64,000 bases of DNA from Protopterus annectens (Eukaryota > Chordata > Ceratodontiformes > Protopteridae). Below, piece by piece: positions 54,195-64,000 of this stretch. Each line of letters opens with the position of its first letter. Positions within the stretch are counted from its first letter, which is position 1. The position numbers were made by a program, and so were the translations under genes. Location of the stretch: positions 39,931,075 through 39,995,074 of the forward strand of contig NC_056737.1 in the NCBI RefSeq assembly GCF_019279795.1, read 5' to 3'. The notes beneath the pieces were generated by a model. That model was not told where the DNA came from, searched no databases, and saw only the letters and a program-made list of their open reading frames with translations.

Positions 54195-54597
54195 TGTGAG
54201 GAATACTGCAACAGTGAAATGGAAGGACATAAAGTTGTAGAAGAACGTACCATAATGATAGATGTCCTTCTCTTCACTGTTGCAGTATTTACTCCCTGTC
54301 TTCTCCCCCTGGTTCTTTTCTCTTGTGGATATACTTGTTGCCTCTCAACTCCTTGGGCTGATGTTCCTACTGGGGCTCTTAATTCTAAGGATGGTAGGTC
54401 TGGATGTCACCTTTATGCACTACACTGTATGCAGGAAGCATATATATGACTTACGGTGTACCTTAAGCAACCTGAAGGCTTTGGTATACTTGCCAGACAT
54501 CAGGCCGCCCTTGGCAGGGGATCCCTATCATAAGGAATACCACAACAGTGAAGAGAAGGGCATCTACGGTTAAGGTAAGCTCTTACACAACTGTACT
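54195..54597 (+). repeat. DIRS-F internal complementary region and right terminal repeat
   Basis: About 54195-54300 carries complements of both ends (gcaacagtgaaatggaagga and atgatagatgtccttctctt). About 54435-54597 is the complement of the left repeat at 43489-43640. Confidence 0.8.
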
Positions 54598-54699
54598 TTC
54601 ATTTGGTATACTCAGATCAGAGTCATTAGTCACTCAGTGTTTAAGATACATCCTGAATTTCTCCCTTTGAAAATAATTTTTACTTTGGAGACGCAGGTG

Positions 54700-55424
54700 A
54701 TGTCCTTCCACATCACTGTTACAGTATTCATCACTTCTGGGATTTGGGTTTTTACTGACCTCAAGAGAGGCATCCATTGGAGGCTGGGCAGCAACAGGCT
54801 CAGGCCTAGACTTCTTGGCCTTCTTTTTAAGCGGGGTCTGTAACTCGGGGAGAGCGGATTCTGCCATGGTACCCTGGGCCAAAAACCTGAGACATTCGTT
54901 CTCAAGGTAAATGGAAAGTGAAGAAAGGTGGCTATGCAAGGTCTTTGGTACAAAGGCCTGACAAAAGTCTGATCATGAGATGCACTTAAGCAGAATAAGC
55001 ACCTATCATGCCAGCCTTTATGGGGAATATGCCTCCCACACTCGCATTTCCCTTTCTTGAATGCCATGTAACCCACTGAAAAATGTAAGAAAAAGAAAAA
55101 AAGAACCCCAACAGGGTACTTAACTGAAAGACATAGGCTCAGTATTACCAGTGAAAGTGAAGGGCATTCAAATCAACATACGACAATGGCGTATGGACTC
55201 GTGGCAATGAAATGCTGAGTTGGGAGTGTACGTACATCACCTTTATGCGCTACACTTATGTGGGGAGCATATGTCTGATGTATGACACACTCCTGGTAAT
55301 AAAGGCTTTGGTATGTTTGCGGGTTGTGGGGAATTGCTGACAGGAGATCCCAGAGGTGATGAATACTACAACATGAAGAGAAGGACATCTACTGTTATGG
55401 TTAGATTTTAAACAACTGTAGTCT
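54700..55424 (-). mobile_element. DIRS-H: short inverted DIRS copy
   Basis: Terminal sequences of the DIRS-F type face outward (atgtccttccacatcactgt at 54700; its inverted counterpart near 55365-55424). Between them is only a gag N-terminal remnant on the minus strand. It is a broken, internally deleted copy. Confidence 0.7.
54750..55076 (-). pseudogene. DIRS-H gag remnant
   Basis: MGYMAFKKGKCECGRHIPHK and RCLFCLSASHDQ form the Cys/His module. No other domain. Fossil. Confidence 0.7.
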
Positions 55425-55590
55425 GTACAGTAAGTCAATTCCAGAAGGAAAGAACTAATATTTTATTATATTTAAAGCTGACACACTATTTGGTAGTATT
55501 ATCTGAACATGTTTTGGTTGATTGTGGAAGTGCTATAGTTTTTTTTTTGTTTGTTTTGCATTCCTGTCTGAGTCATCATTTTTGAGTATT

Positions 55591-55609
55591 GTTCCCCTTC
55601 TTTTTAGTG
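55591..55609 (+). repeat. SINE target duplication, left
   Basis: gttccccttctttttagtg, identical to 55941-55959. Confidence 0.95.
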
Positions 55610-55940
55610 AGGCGGCCGTGGTGGTGCAGCAGTTAGCGTTCCCGCCTCACAGCAAGAGGTTCTTCGGTTCAATACTTGGCTGGGGTGCCTTCTGTGCGGA
55701 GTCTGCATGTCCTCCCTGTGGTTGTGAGTTTCCTCCGGATGCTCCGGTTTCCTCCCACATCCCAAAGACATGCTGTAGGTGGATGACGCTCTAAATTGGC
55801 CCTAGGCATGAATGCGTGTTCCTTCTGTGGAAGATTGGGCGCCGGGCTGGCAACTCGACACCGTAAAACTCCACTGCCAATCATGAGCGGACAGGTGATA
55901 TGCTGTGGCGACCCCTAACCGGGAAAAGCCGAAAGTAGTA
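55610..55940 (+). mobile_element. tRNA-type SINE
   Basis: A 331-bp element between perfect 19-bp direct duplications. The 5' part has a pol III A-box-like tggtgcagcagttagcg and a B-box-like ggttcaatac, as in tRNA-derived SINEs. The middle (gtttcctcccacatcccaaa) and the end (gtggcgacccctaaccggga) match sequence recalled from widespread aquatic-vertebrate SINEs that borrow a LINE tail. No open frame. Probably a fairly recent insertion given the intact duplication. Confidence 0.9.
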
Positions 55941-55959
55941 GTTCCCCTTCTTTTTAGTG
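55941..55959 (+). repeat. SINE target duplication, right
   Basis: Second copy of gttccccttctttttagtg. Confidence 0.95.
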
Positions 55960-56422
55960 CAGGCATTTTTATATTAGCTTGCTTAAAATACATAATGTTT
56001 TAGCAGCAAGAGTAGGTTTTATGCAAATTAATCCAAAGTTCTGCATAATCTGCCAGATCAATAAGGACATCAGCAAGCACATTGAAAGCAGTTCAGTATC
56101 CGTTATTATTGTGATTTTATTATTTTCAGTTAAAACAGCCTAACGCATGCTGCTATAATAGTAGATAGTAAAAACTGTTGTGTGTTGGTGGATATAGTTG
56201 TGCTTTGGGCTGCCACTTGAAATCCCTGTTCCTACTGTAGTTCTCAGACTGCAGAACCTAGATGCAAAATGTGTTAATAATCACCCAGCTAATCCTACAG
56301 GAGGATTTTACAGCAGTATAAAAATGTGTATTCAGCTTGGAATCTAAATCATGACATAAAAAAATGAATTTCCCATAGTCTGTAATGTTGCATAATTTTT
56401 TTTCTAAAATGGATATATCATC
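55960..56422 (+). other. No gene recognised
   Basis: AT-rich stretch between the SINE and DIRS-I, no ORF or repeat match. Confidence 0.4.
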
Positions 56423-56584
56423 ATATCTTTCTCTTCATATGCTGCAGCATTCATCACATTAGGGAGTAATCCGCCTCCGGCCGACTCATACGTCCAGCCC
56501 GCATACAAAGGTTTACATGCTACTGCAAGGTACGTGTGATGCCGCACATCTCTGTACGTATGTCGGTCATAAAGAGACGTCGGG

Positions 56585-56591
56585 TATAAAG
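56585..56591 (+). promoter_or_regulatory. TATA-like box of DIRS-I
   Basis: tataaag follows agacgtcggg in the left repeat, the same arrangement as in DIRS-C (20711) and DIRS-G (52093). Confidence 0.45.
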
Positions 56592-56899
56592 CAGTTGTCA
56601 GCATGCACCAACTTCAGAACTTCTCTGCCTCCTGCTTGTTTAACTGCTCCGGATGTTTGGTCACCAGATCGGTGGTGATTCCTAATTCAGATAAGTACCC
56701 CTTTGGGTTTTTTTCTTGCTTAATTCTTTTAGTGGTACTGTGTTTTGTGATGATTTCCTGTCAGCTAGAAAGGGTAAGTGTTAGTGTGTAAGGGAGATTC
56801 CACATAAACACACCCACGACCTCTGCCTCTTTTGTCTAAGCCCAGACCACGATCACACTGCTGGCACTCAGCAAATCATTTGTCCCCAAAACTCTTAGA

Positions 56900-58450
56900 A
56901 GCCACTTAGCTTCACTTAAGCTCTACTTAGAAAATCAGCATCTTAAGCACCTCGCACAGGAGATGGAGGTGATATCGGGTCCTTTGGACGAGCCAAGTGA
57001 TAAGAAGGCCAAGAAACCTTGGCCTGATGTTACTTTTGTGCCCTCCCTTCCAGTTGTCCTTCTTGAGGCTGATGTAGGCCCGGAGGTGGTGGATGCCCCT
57101 TCAGCGGGTACCACTTTGGAAGCCCCGAAGGAGTACACCAGCATATACTCGAGGGAAAAGCATGTGTCCAACTTGGGCAAAAAGGGGAAACCGTGGCTCG
57201 TGGTATCTGAAGGTCCATGTGGCATCACCCAGATCATGGTGCACCAGGATGTAATGTCAGACATAGTAGAGTGTAGGCTGATATCAGGCCCTTCGACCTT
57301 CCATCACATGAAAGCCCCTAAGAAGAAAAGGTTACAAACAAAGCACGTTACACCTGCTCCTCAACAGCAAACTCCTGATTGGCAGGCTTTTTCACAAACC
57401 CTTTTCAGTGCTTTCATGGCTCTGTCCCAGCCCTCTCCTCCTATTCCTCTGCAGGCTTTCTCTCCCTCCTCAGCTTTTAAGAGAGTTACTGTGGATACCT
57501 CTTCTGATGAATAGGAATCTTCAGGGATGAGTCTTTAGCATTCTCCACACAAATTGTTTCCTACCTGGGCTATGCCTCCCCAGAAGAGGAATCTAATGGT
57601 TCAGATTCCCCTTGGGAGGATGTTTTCTTTGGGGAAACTATTCAAAAAATGAAGGATTTCTTCAAGTGGGACTGCTCACAAGTCTGTGATATACAAGAGG
57701 TATTATTATCTCTTGCAAATGGATTCTCCATCACCCTCTGCCATCCCTACCTGGATGCCTTTATTGCTACATCCAAGTGTCCAGACTCCCAGCCCCCAGC
57801 TTCCAAGTGCCCAGATAGGTTCTACAAGGTACCTGAGCACTCCAAGTTCCTGTTCAAAGCTCCATTTGCAGACCCAGCTACCGCAGACCCAGCTACCGTT
57901 TCAGTTTCAGCTGAGAAGGCTTTCAAATTGTTACCTTCCACTTTCCTAATTCCACCTGATAAAGAGAGCAAGCTCATAGAGAGGCTGAGAAAAAAGGTTT
58001 ACATCTGTGCCACACTGGCCTTCCGGGCAATCAGTTACCAGACCCACTTGGCCAAATACTCCTTGGCTGTCCTTTCATATGCAGTTAAACTTCTTTCAGA
58101 GCTCCCAGACTACTCTGCCAAGGCTAAAGTGCCAGCTTTCCTTAATTCCTCTGCCCAGGTAACTAGGCACTCAAGTGCAGACATGATACTGCAGATGCTT
58201 CCGCTAGGGTGACTGCCTCTGGTTCAGTTCTTAGGAAATATTCTTGGCTGAGGTTACAGCCCTTACCCGATGACTTCAAGGCCAAATTGGTGGACACCCC
58301 CTTAGATAATAAAGCATTATTTGGTAGCTTGGCTGCAGTTATTCAGATCCCTACAGGAAAAAGGTAAGGAGCTTCAGGACCTCAGGCATATCCTTGTTTT
58401 CCCCTCTCCCCAGGTTCCAAAGGAACTATCCTGCAAAGACAGTTTTTGTT
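56900..58450 (+). pseudogene. DIRS-I gag region
   Basis: KKAKKPWPDVTF-type basic stretch, then the conserved half with KCPDRFYKVPEHSKFLFK, RLRKKVYICATLAFRAI and ALFGSLAAV-like sequence. Fossil with many breaks. Confidence 0.75.
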
Positions 58451-58599
58451 AGGAAACCTGTCTTATCTTCCTCCTCAAAATCTACTCTAGGAAGCAGGCA
58501 TCATCTTCTTCTAAATCTGCTCCATCTACTCCAGCCCCTAAGCAGCCTTTTCAGCCCCCTTCAAAACCTGGTAGCCTGTGACTATCTGCCTTCAGGGTC

Positions 58600-60370
58600 A
58601 TCCACCCCCTACCCCTTTGTCTATTTCAGTCTCTTGATGCTTGGAATCATATCACCCAGAAATATTGGGTCTTGTCCATCATCCAGAGAGGATACTTCAC
58701 AGTGTGGAAAAATTACCCTTCTTTCAGAGGCATTCCACTTCCACCAAAAGAACAAATGTGTTTCTTTTCTCAGGTCATTTCAGACCTTCTTTCTCAGAAG
58801 ACAATCCAAGAGGTCTCCCCATTTTAATCCCCAGGAAGGATGGTCCTTGGAGACCCATCCTGGACTTTTCTCATCTGAACACCTTCCTGAAAGTCCCCTC
58901 TTTCCACATGCCATCTCTTCTTCCATTGATTCCCCCTCAAGCATTCATGGTCACATCCCATTCACCCTTTGTTCAGGAAACTTTGCATTTTTCTGTTGCT
59001 TCATTACATTTTCAGTTTTGTGCTTTGCCCTTTGGTCTATCTATAGCACCAAGGGTCTTCACAAAATGCTTGGCTCCTGTCATAGCATTTTGCAGACTGC
59101 AGGAAATTCAGATCTTCCTGTATGTAGACAACATCCTAATCCAAGCACAGTCCTCAGACTGACGTCAGGAAGATCTTCCCTTCGTTATCTCTCTTCTGGA
59201 GAGCCTAGGCTTCTCTATAAGCTATCAGAAGTCCTTGCTGATCCCCTCCCAAGACCAAATTTTCCTGGGTTGCAGGACCCAAACAAAGAAAATGCTGGCT
59301 TCATTGCCCACAGAAAAGCTGATGTTCCTGAGTTATTTCCAGAGCATTTCACCCCTTCAATCTCTGTTTACTAGGGAATACCTGTGTATCTTGGGGTTCA
59401 TGGCATCTATGATTCCAGTGCTCTCATGAGCCAAGTTACACATGTGAAAGATTCAATGGTTCCTAAAAACAGTCTGGATGCAGCACTCTTACCCACTGGA
59501 TTTCATGATTCCACTTCTACCGTGCATATGAAAGGAGCTGGACTGATGGATCCTACAGGTGACCAAAAATTCTGGTCTCTCTCCAGCCACCCCTGCCCTC
59601 TCAGGAGTTATACAAATATGCCTCAGGCACAGGATGGGGTATGACCCTACAGTCTTGGAGGGTCAGGGATGTTTAGACTCCCAAACAAAGGAACATATCC
59701 GTGTCAAAGAGATGAGGGCCCTGTTTTTTTCCCTACAGGTCTTCAAATCCAAGCTAATGCAAGGGACACTGAGATGGTTCACAGACACCACGGTCTTTTG
59801 GTACATCAGCAGTCAGGGGGGGAACGAAATCTTACCTGTTATGCAGACTAGCCCTGCATGCCTGGGGAATTAGTTTTACAAAGGCAGTTTACCTCCCTTC
59901 AGCGAAGAATGCGGTGGCAGACTCACTAAGCAGGTCCATGACCCAGTCCCACAAATGGATGTTACACAGGGATGTGTTTTTGGACCTGATCCATCATTGG
60001 GGTATGCTTCAAGTAGATCTTTTTGCCTCCCCCATGAAAATACAGCTTCAAAAATTCTGTGCCAGGATCCCACACCCCTTGGCCTGGAAGGTAGGCGCTC
60101 TATCCTTTTCATGGAAGGGGATTTTTTTTTTATGCATCCCCCTCCCCCTTTGCCTCTTCTTCAAAAGATCCTGCTACCAACAAAAATCTTGCTGCTGACT
60201 CCCTTTCTGCCAAGGCAGCTTTGGTTATCCCTTGTCCTGCACTTAGCCAGGGACATTCATCACGTTATCCCACAGGGATGGATCTACTCACAAAGGACAA
60301 AGGAACTCTTAATACATCGACAACTGTCAACTCTCAACCTGACTGTGTGGGTGAGAGCATTTTAATTCCC
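58600..60370 (+). pseudogene. DIRS-I RT-RNase H region
   Basis: RPILDFSHLNTFLKVPSF, FCALPFGLSIAPRVFTKC and FLYVDNILIQAQ mark the RT. RNase H remnants are VKEMRALFFSLQVF and HKWMLHRDVF, then VDLFASPMKIQLQKFC. Fossil. Confidence 0.75.
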
Positions 60371-60379
60371 TTTTGACAC

Positions 60380-61345
60380 CTATTCTCAGAGAATGAGCTT
60401 CAAGTTCTGTAGGAGGCCAGAAAACCTACTACTAGGAAATCCTATGTTTCCAAATGGAAAAGGTTTTTCATCTGGTGTTGCAAGAAGGACCTACAACCAC
60501 AGTTGATAGATGTTAGACTGGTATTGTCCTACCTGTGTGAACTGATGGTTGACCTCACCTGTTCGCTTATCTGCCTATGTCTCCTCCCTTAGCCTCTAGA
60601 TTAGAGGTTAAATTGTTTCTTAAAGGCATCCTTCATAAAATATCATCAAGGAAACCTGTCCCTCCTCCTTGGGATCTCAATTTTGTGCTAGAGAAGCATG
60701 CATTGTCCCCCTTTGAGCCAGCAAACTCCTCTTCCCTGCAGCACTGCACATGGAATACAGTTCTACTAGTGGCCATTACCTCTACCAGAAGGGTGTCTGA
60801 GCCGCAGGCTTTGCTGTCTAATCCCCCTTTTACTGTCTTCCACAGAGGTAGGGTATATTTACATACTAACCCTTTCTTTATGCCTAAGGTGGTCAACGAA
60901 TTATCCCTTAATCAGTCTGTTAACCTTCCCACCTTTTTTTTCTTCCCCTCAATCTTCAAGTGGGAGGATTCTGCACACCTTAGATGTGCACAGGCAACTC
61001 AGATATTACCTTGATAAAACAAAAATGATCTTTAAATCTGAATGCCTGTTTGTGTCCTATCACCAAAGGGCCGTGAGTGAACTGGTTTCCAAGCAAACAG
61101 TTTCTTCCTGGATCTCTAAAGCTGCTGTAAGAGCCTTTCTTCCCCAGTGAGGGCACACTCCACTGGGGCAGTATCCTCTTTTGGGGCTTTTTTCAAAGGC
61201 TTAGACACTTGTTTTGTCCTGGAGGCAGCTACAAACATTATAAACTTGATGTCATCTCCAGGTCCAGGGCTGGATATGCCAGAGCTATTCTACAGGGTTT
61301 TGTAGAAAAAGCCTCTGCTCCTCCTCCCTCTAATCCTTCCCAAGC
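60380..61345 (+). pseudogene. DIRS-I tyrosine recombinase region
   Basis: WDLNFVLEKHALSPFEPA, ITSTRRVSEPQALLSNP and VYLHTNPFFMPKVVNELS are recognisable, and further recombinase sequence follows in other frames. Fossil. Confidence 0.75.
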
Positions 61346-61369
61346 TTGAGCTTGGCATTCTCCCTAATG

Positions 61370-61794
61370 TGATGAATACTGCAGCATCTGAATAGAAGGA
61401 CATAGAATAGTTGTGTAAAATCTTACCATAACCATAGTTGCACTTCTCTTCTATATGCTGCAGTAGTATTGCAGCCCCCCCCCCCACTGCCTTCCCCCAG
61501 ATGCTTGCCTATTCTTTCCTGGTGATGTAGGCTCAGGCTGGTGCTTTTCAGCATTCATTTCTAAAGTTGGTGCGTGCTGGCATCATCCGCTTTTATACCC
61601 AACGTCTCTGTATGACTGACATACGTGGAGAGATTTGCAGTGTCACATATACCTCACAGTAGCATGTAAACTTTTGTATGTGGGCCAGATGTACGAGTCA
61701 GCCGGAGCCAGACTATTCCCTAATGTGATGAATACTGCAGCATATAGAAGAGAAGGACATCTGTAGTTATGGTAAGATTTTACTCAACTATTCT
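61370..61794 (+). repeat. DIRS-I internal complementary region and right terminal repeat
   Basis: gcagcatctgaatagaagga and agaatagttgtgtaaaatct are complements of the two ends, fused at about 61400. The right repeat (61560-61794) is the complement of 56423-56610. Confidence 0.85.
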
Positions 61795-62193
61795 AGCTTT
61801 CTGTTAAAAATGTAAAAAAAAAAAAAATATGTATAAAATGGTAAATTATTGCCATTTAAGTTTTCAGAAACTCCAATATTATTACCATTTCACTTGTCAG
61901 AAATTTCAGTCTAACGAATTTTTACCTGTTCATGGTATTAGTATAAGAGAAATCACAACAGGGCGCTTTCTAAGAATCCATTTACACTAAGAGGAGAACT
62001 GTGATTCCTCCATGAAAACAATATTGAGTAGCTAAAAGTAGTAGTAATAATAATATCCTTTTGTTGAACTGGAAGGCCCACTAGGCACTTAATCTTTTTC
62101 AGGGGGACCTGGGAGCGATGTCTGGTTAAATGACATGCTTAAGGTTGAGGCAGATGAGAGCTGAGAGAATCAAACCCTGTACCACAGAACTAT
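61795..62193 (+). other. No gene recognised
   Basis: Non-coding. The end (about 62090-62190) weakly recalls a SINE-type tail but without paired ends. Confidence 0.35.
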
Positions 62194-62955
62194 AGGCAGT
62201 CCCCGGGTTAAGGACGAGATCCATTTTTTTAGTCTGTCCTTAAGTCAAATTTGTATGCAAGTCGAAACAAGTACATATAGTTCTTATTAAATGTCACTTA
62301 GTCAAGTGTTTGCCTCAGTCTAGTATTTATTTTATTTTTCTTTACATATAAAACACTTTAGAAACACTTCCATGTAAAAAAAAACTTAAACATAATACTG
62401 TATACTGTAGTAAGAACAATAATACCGTACGTACAGTGTAATAACACTACCGTAAGTATGTTCATACAGTACAGTAGAATGTTCTTTACAAAAAAAAAAA
62501 ACTGTTAGACTTACCTCTTTTTAAACTTCACTTCACATTTCTGTACTACAGGCATCACCCATGAATGTTTTTCACTCTTTCCTCAACTTTCAGACCTCTA
62601 CCAGACCTCCTACTGTCACCTACACCCTAGTGAGCTGCAATGTCATTTGCCCATTCTACTGTACAAGACAGCGGTCTTGACCAATCAGATCACCAACACA
62701 GTGATCTCTTAACCAATCGATTCCTTTTTGTTCTCCATGAAGGTAGAAGTAACTGCTGTAACAAGACGTGTGAGCAGCTTCACAAACGGGGAAAACAGGG
62801 AAAAGGAAAGTACAGCATAATTCTTCATTTTCAAGGTAAGATTTGGGCAACTTTAAGGATTTTTATTAATTTTCACATTATTTTCAACATTGCAGCAACC
62901 CGTTCTCATCTATGGGTTTTCCTTAAGTCAGATGTCTTTAACCCAGGGACAGCCT
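62194..62955 (+). mobile_element. Pogo/Tigger-like non-autonomous DNA transposon
   Basis: Terminal inverted repeats aggcagtccccgggttaagg (62194) and its imperfect complement ending in cccagggacagcct (62955) match the ends remembered for Tigger-type elements. Both ends are followed inward by cttaagtca. The left end is preceded by TA; the right side has TA three bases away. The interior is AT-rich (gtacgtacagtgtaataaca) and has no transposase. Ends agree at about 21 of 26 positions, so it is not recent. Confidence 0.75.
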
Positions 62956-64000
62956 GTGTAGCATACATCCTTAACCCTCAGTGCCAACTGTCATACATTT
63001 TAAGTAAAACCAGCATATTTTAACCATTCTATGACCTTCCTAGTTGAAGTTGTTAGTAAGCCATTAGTATATGTTCCGCATTTTGCCCATTTGTTCCACA
63101 TTTTGAGGATTAATATTCCTCATTTTGGAGATGGAGGGTTGAGGGCTGTTATCCTGACTTCTGGGTAGCATTTACTGCACCCGTGATGAGTGAAGATCAA
63201 AACTTAATCCTTAGTAGGTTTTTTGGCTTATGGGCTACTTACTTGCCATTTTCTACCAGTTTATGTCAGATGATAAACAGAACTGCTCTCGTTATTGCTA
63301 TTGTCACAACTTTTCAAGCAGCCATTTTCATTTTAGAACCCAGTTCCCAAACAGAATGTAACCCCTTTGCAGGAAAACTACCTTTCCTGGCTTTTGTACA
63401 TCTCAAGTCAAGATGTTGAATTAGTTTGTAAAGATTAATGCTATTAATATTGCTATCTGAGACATACCTGACAACTATTCAATATGATATCCCAGCATTA
63501 GGTGTTTCCTTTTATTGGAGACTCTCCTACAGCACTCATGTTGTCATGAGAAAGAACATGCTTAGAGATTAAGTGCATAAAATAAAACATTGCAGATGTT
63601 CATAAAGCATGGTATAAAGGATGTTCAAGTGCTAATCATATCAGTTTATCTTTGAGAGGGACCTTCTTTGCTCATGACTTGGTCAACCTTCATGTGAGCT
63701 GATAGTCTTGTAAGTACGGTAACTTACCATAATTACTTACTGATGGTCCTGTAAGTTGCTAATGTGGTATACTTGTTTCTTTCTCTGTCAGTATGCATGG
63801 GAACAGAGCTGAGGATCATGGGACCAGGTTCACCCCCTTATGTGCAGTGTATCATACTGTGGTATGTCCTGGCAGGAGATATGTGCTTCCAACCATTGGG
63901 CCTAGAGAATCAAAGGATTGTGCTGAGGAGAAAGTTCATATTACAAAATGTACTGACTGTAAAAAATAATTTTAACTGGATTTGATAAAAGTAATGAATA
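62956..64000 (+). other. No gene recognised
   Basis: Short ORFs only, no domain, no paired repeats. Probably host non-coding sequence. Confidence 0.4.

Larger units (their letters stand above)
43489..54597 (+). mobile_element. DIRS-F: old DIRS copy holding nested insertions
   Basis: Left end at 43489 (atgtctttccatttcactgt) and right end near 54597 are tied together by an internal complementary region at about 54195-54300. gag pieces lie at 43830-44531 and 49467-49900, RT-RNase H at about 50040-51945 and recombinase at about 53450-54175. DIRS-E occupies 44532-49466, and DIRS-G plus a LINE fragment 51954-53450. It is a fossil with many breaks, older than all its inserts. Confidence 0.85.
56423..61794 (+). 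mobile_element. DIRS-I: old DIRS copy
   Basis: Left repeat 56423-56610 and right repeat 61560-61794 are recognisable but diverged. An internal complementary region lies at about 61370-61460. gag (about 56900-58450), RT-RNase H (about 58600-60370) and recombinase (about 60380-61345) regions all contain many breaks. Fossil, older than C, D and E by appearance. Confidence 0.88.

Noticed and set aside
61476-61488. C-tract as a possible regulatory element
   Set aside because: A simple homopolymer inside DIRS-I without any partner motif.
62060-62190. Stretch resembling a MIR or other core-SINE tail
   Set aside because: Only a few words (tgacatgcttaaggttgagg, gagagaatcaaaccctg) recall such elements. 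No promoter boxes or flanking duplication are visible.
63183-63985. Short ORFs near the right edge
   Set aside because: No domain, no splice pattern and composition like the surrounding non-coding DNA.
1-64000. CRISPR arrays, rRNA and tRNA genes
   Set aside because: None seen. The only tRNA-like sequence is the SINE head at 55610, and the direct repeats are all transposon-related.

Overview
This window is vertebrate nuclear DNA made almost entirely of retroelements piled on and inside one another. I found no clearly intact host gene. Tyrosine-recombinase retrotransposons of the DIRS order dominate (nine copies, called DIRS-A to DIRS-I here). They are mixed with Penelope-like elements (PLEs) carrying GIY-YIG nuclease domains and hammerhead-ribozyme motifs, with CR1-type LINEs whose ORF1 encodes an esterase, one tRNA-type SINE and one pogo/Tigger-like DNA transposon remnant. 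This mix fits an amphibian or another large-genome vertebrate. A caecilian is my best guess, because DIRS elements are known to be very abundant there, but salamander, lungfish or a DIRS-rich reptile cannot be excluded from the sequence alone.

Layout, left to right. 1-2605: right part of DIRS-A, cut by the window edge. 2606-19395: a tandem PLE locus (PLE-1). It consists of a 3' fragment (2606-3252) followed by a longer copy (6997-19395). It was entered by a second PLE (PLE-2, 3253-6979, with a 17-bp target duplication), by DIRS-B (8753-17053, itself holding PLE-3 at 10071-12012 between 248-bp direct repeats) and by a 184-bp hammerhead-bearing short element (17810-17993). 19396-20574: no gene seen. 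20575-26144: DIRS-C. 26145-30489: the most host-like stretch, with a poly(A)-tailed retrocopy, a 128-codon ORF, a CR1 fragment and a set of possible exons whose phases agree. 30490-36200: a nearly full-length CR1-type LINE on the minus strand, split by PLE-4 (32210-33664). 36479-42490: DIRS-D, the most complete-looking DIRS copy. 42491-43488: PLE-5 remnant. 43489-54597: DIRS-F, which contains DIRS-E (44532-49466), DIRS-G and a LINE fragment. 54700-55424: DIRS-H, short and inverted. 55610-55940: SINE with a perfect 19-bp target duplication. 56423-61794: DIRS-I. 61795-64000: mostly unique sequence with a pogo/Tigger-like element at 62194-62955.

The DIRS copies fall into two groups by their ends. 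A, B and D share one kind of terminal inverted repeat. Their gag regions carry many TCGG-NN-CCGA palindromes that also occur in the terminal repeats. C, E, F, G, H and I share another kind, which in several copies contains ACGT-core (CRE/ATF-like) sites and a TATA box. Every DIRS copy with its right part present has an internal complementary region that fuses the complements of its two ends, as expected for the DIRS circular intermediate. The gag, RT-RNase H and recombinase regions of each copy belong to one retrotransposition cycle. In this window most copies are fossils; D and C look closest to whole. Nesting gives relative ages: the PLE-1 tandem predates DIRS-A, DIRS-B and PLE-2, DIRS-B predates PLE-3, and DIRS-F predates DIRS-E, whose near-identical ends mark it as the youngest-looking copy.
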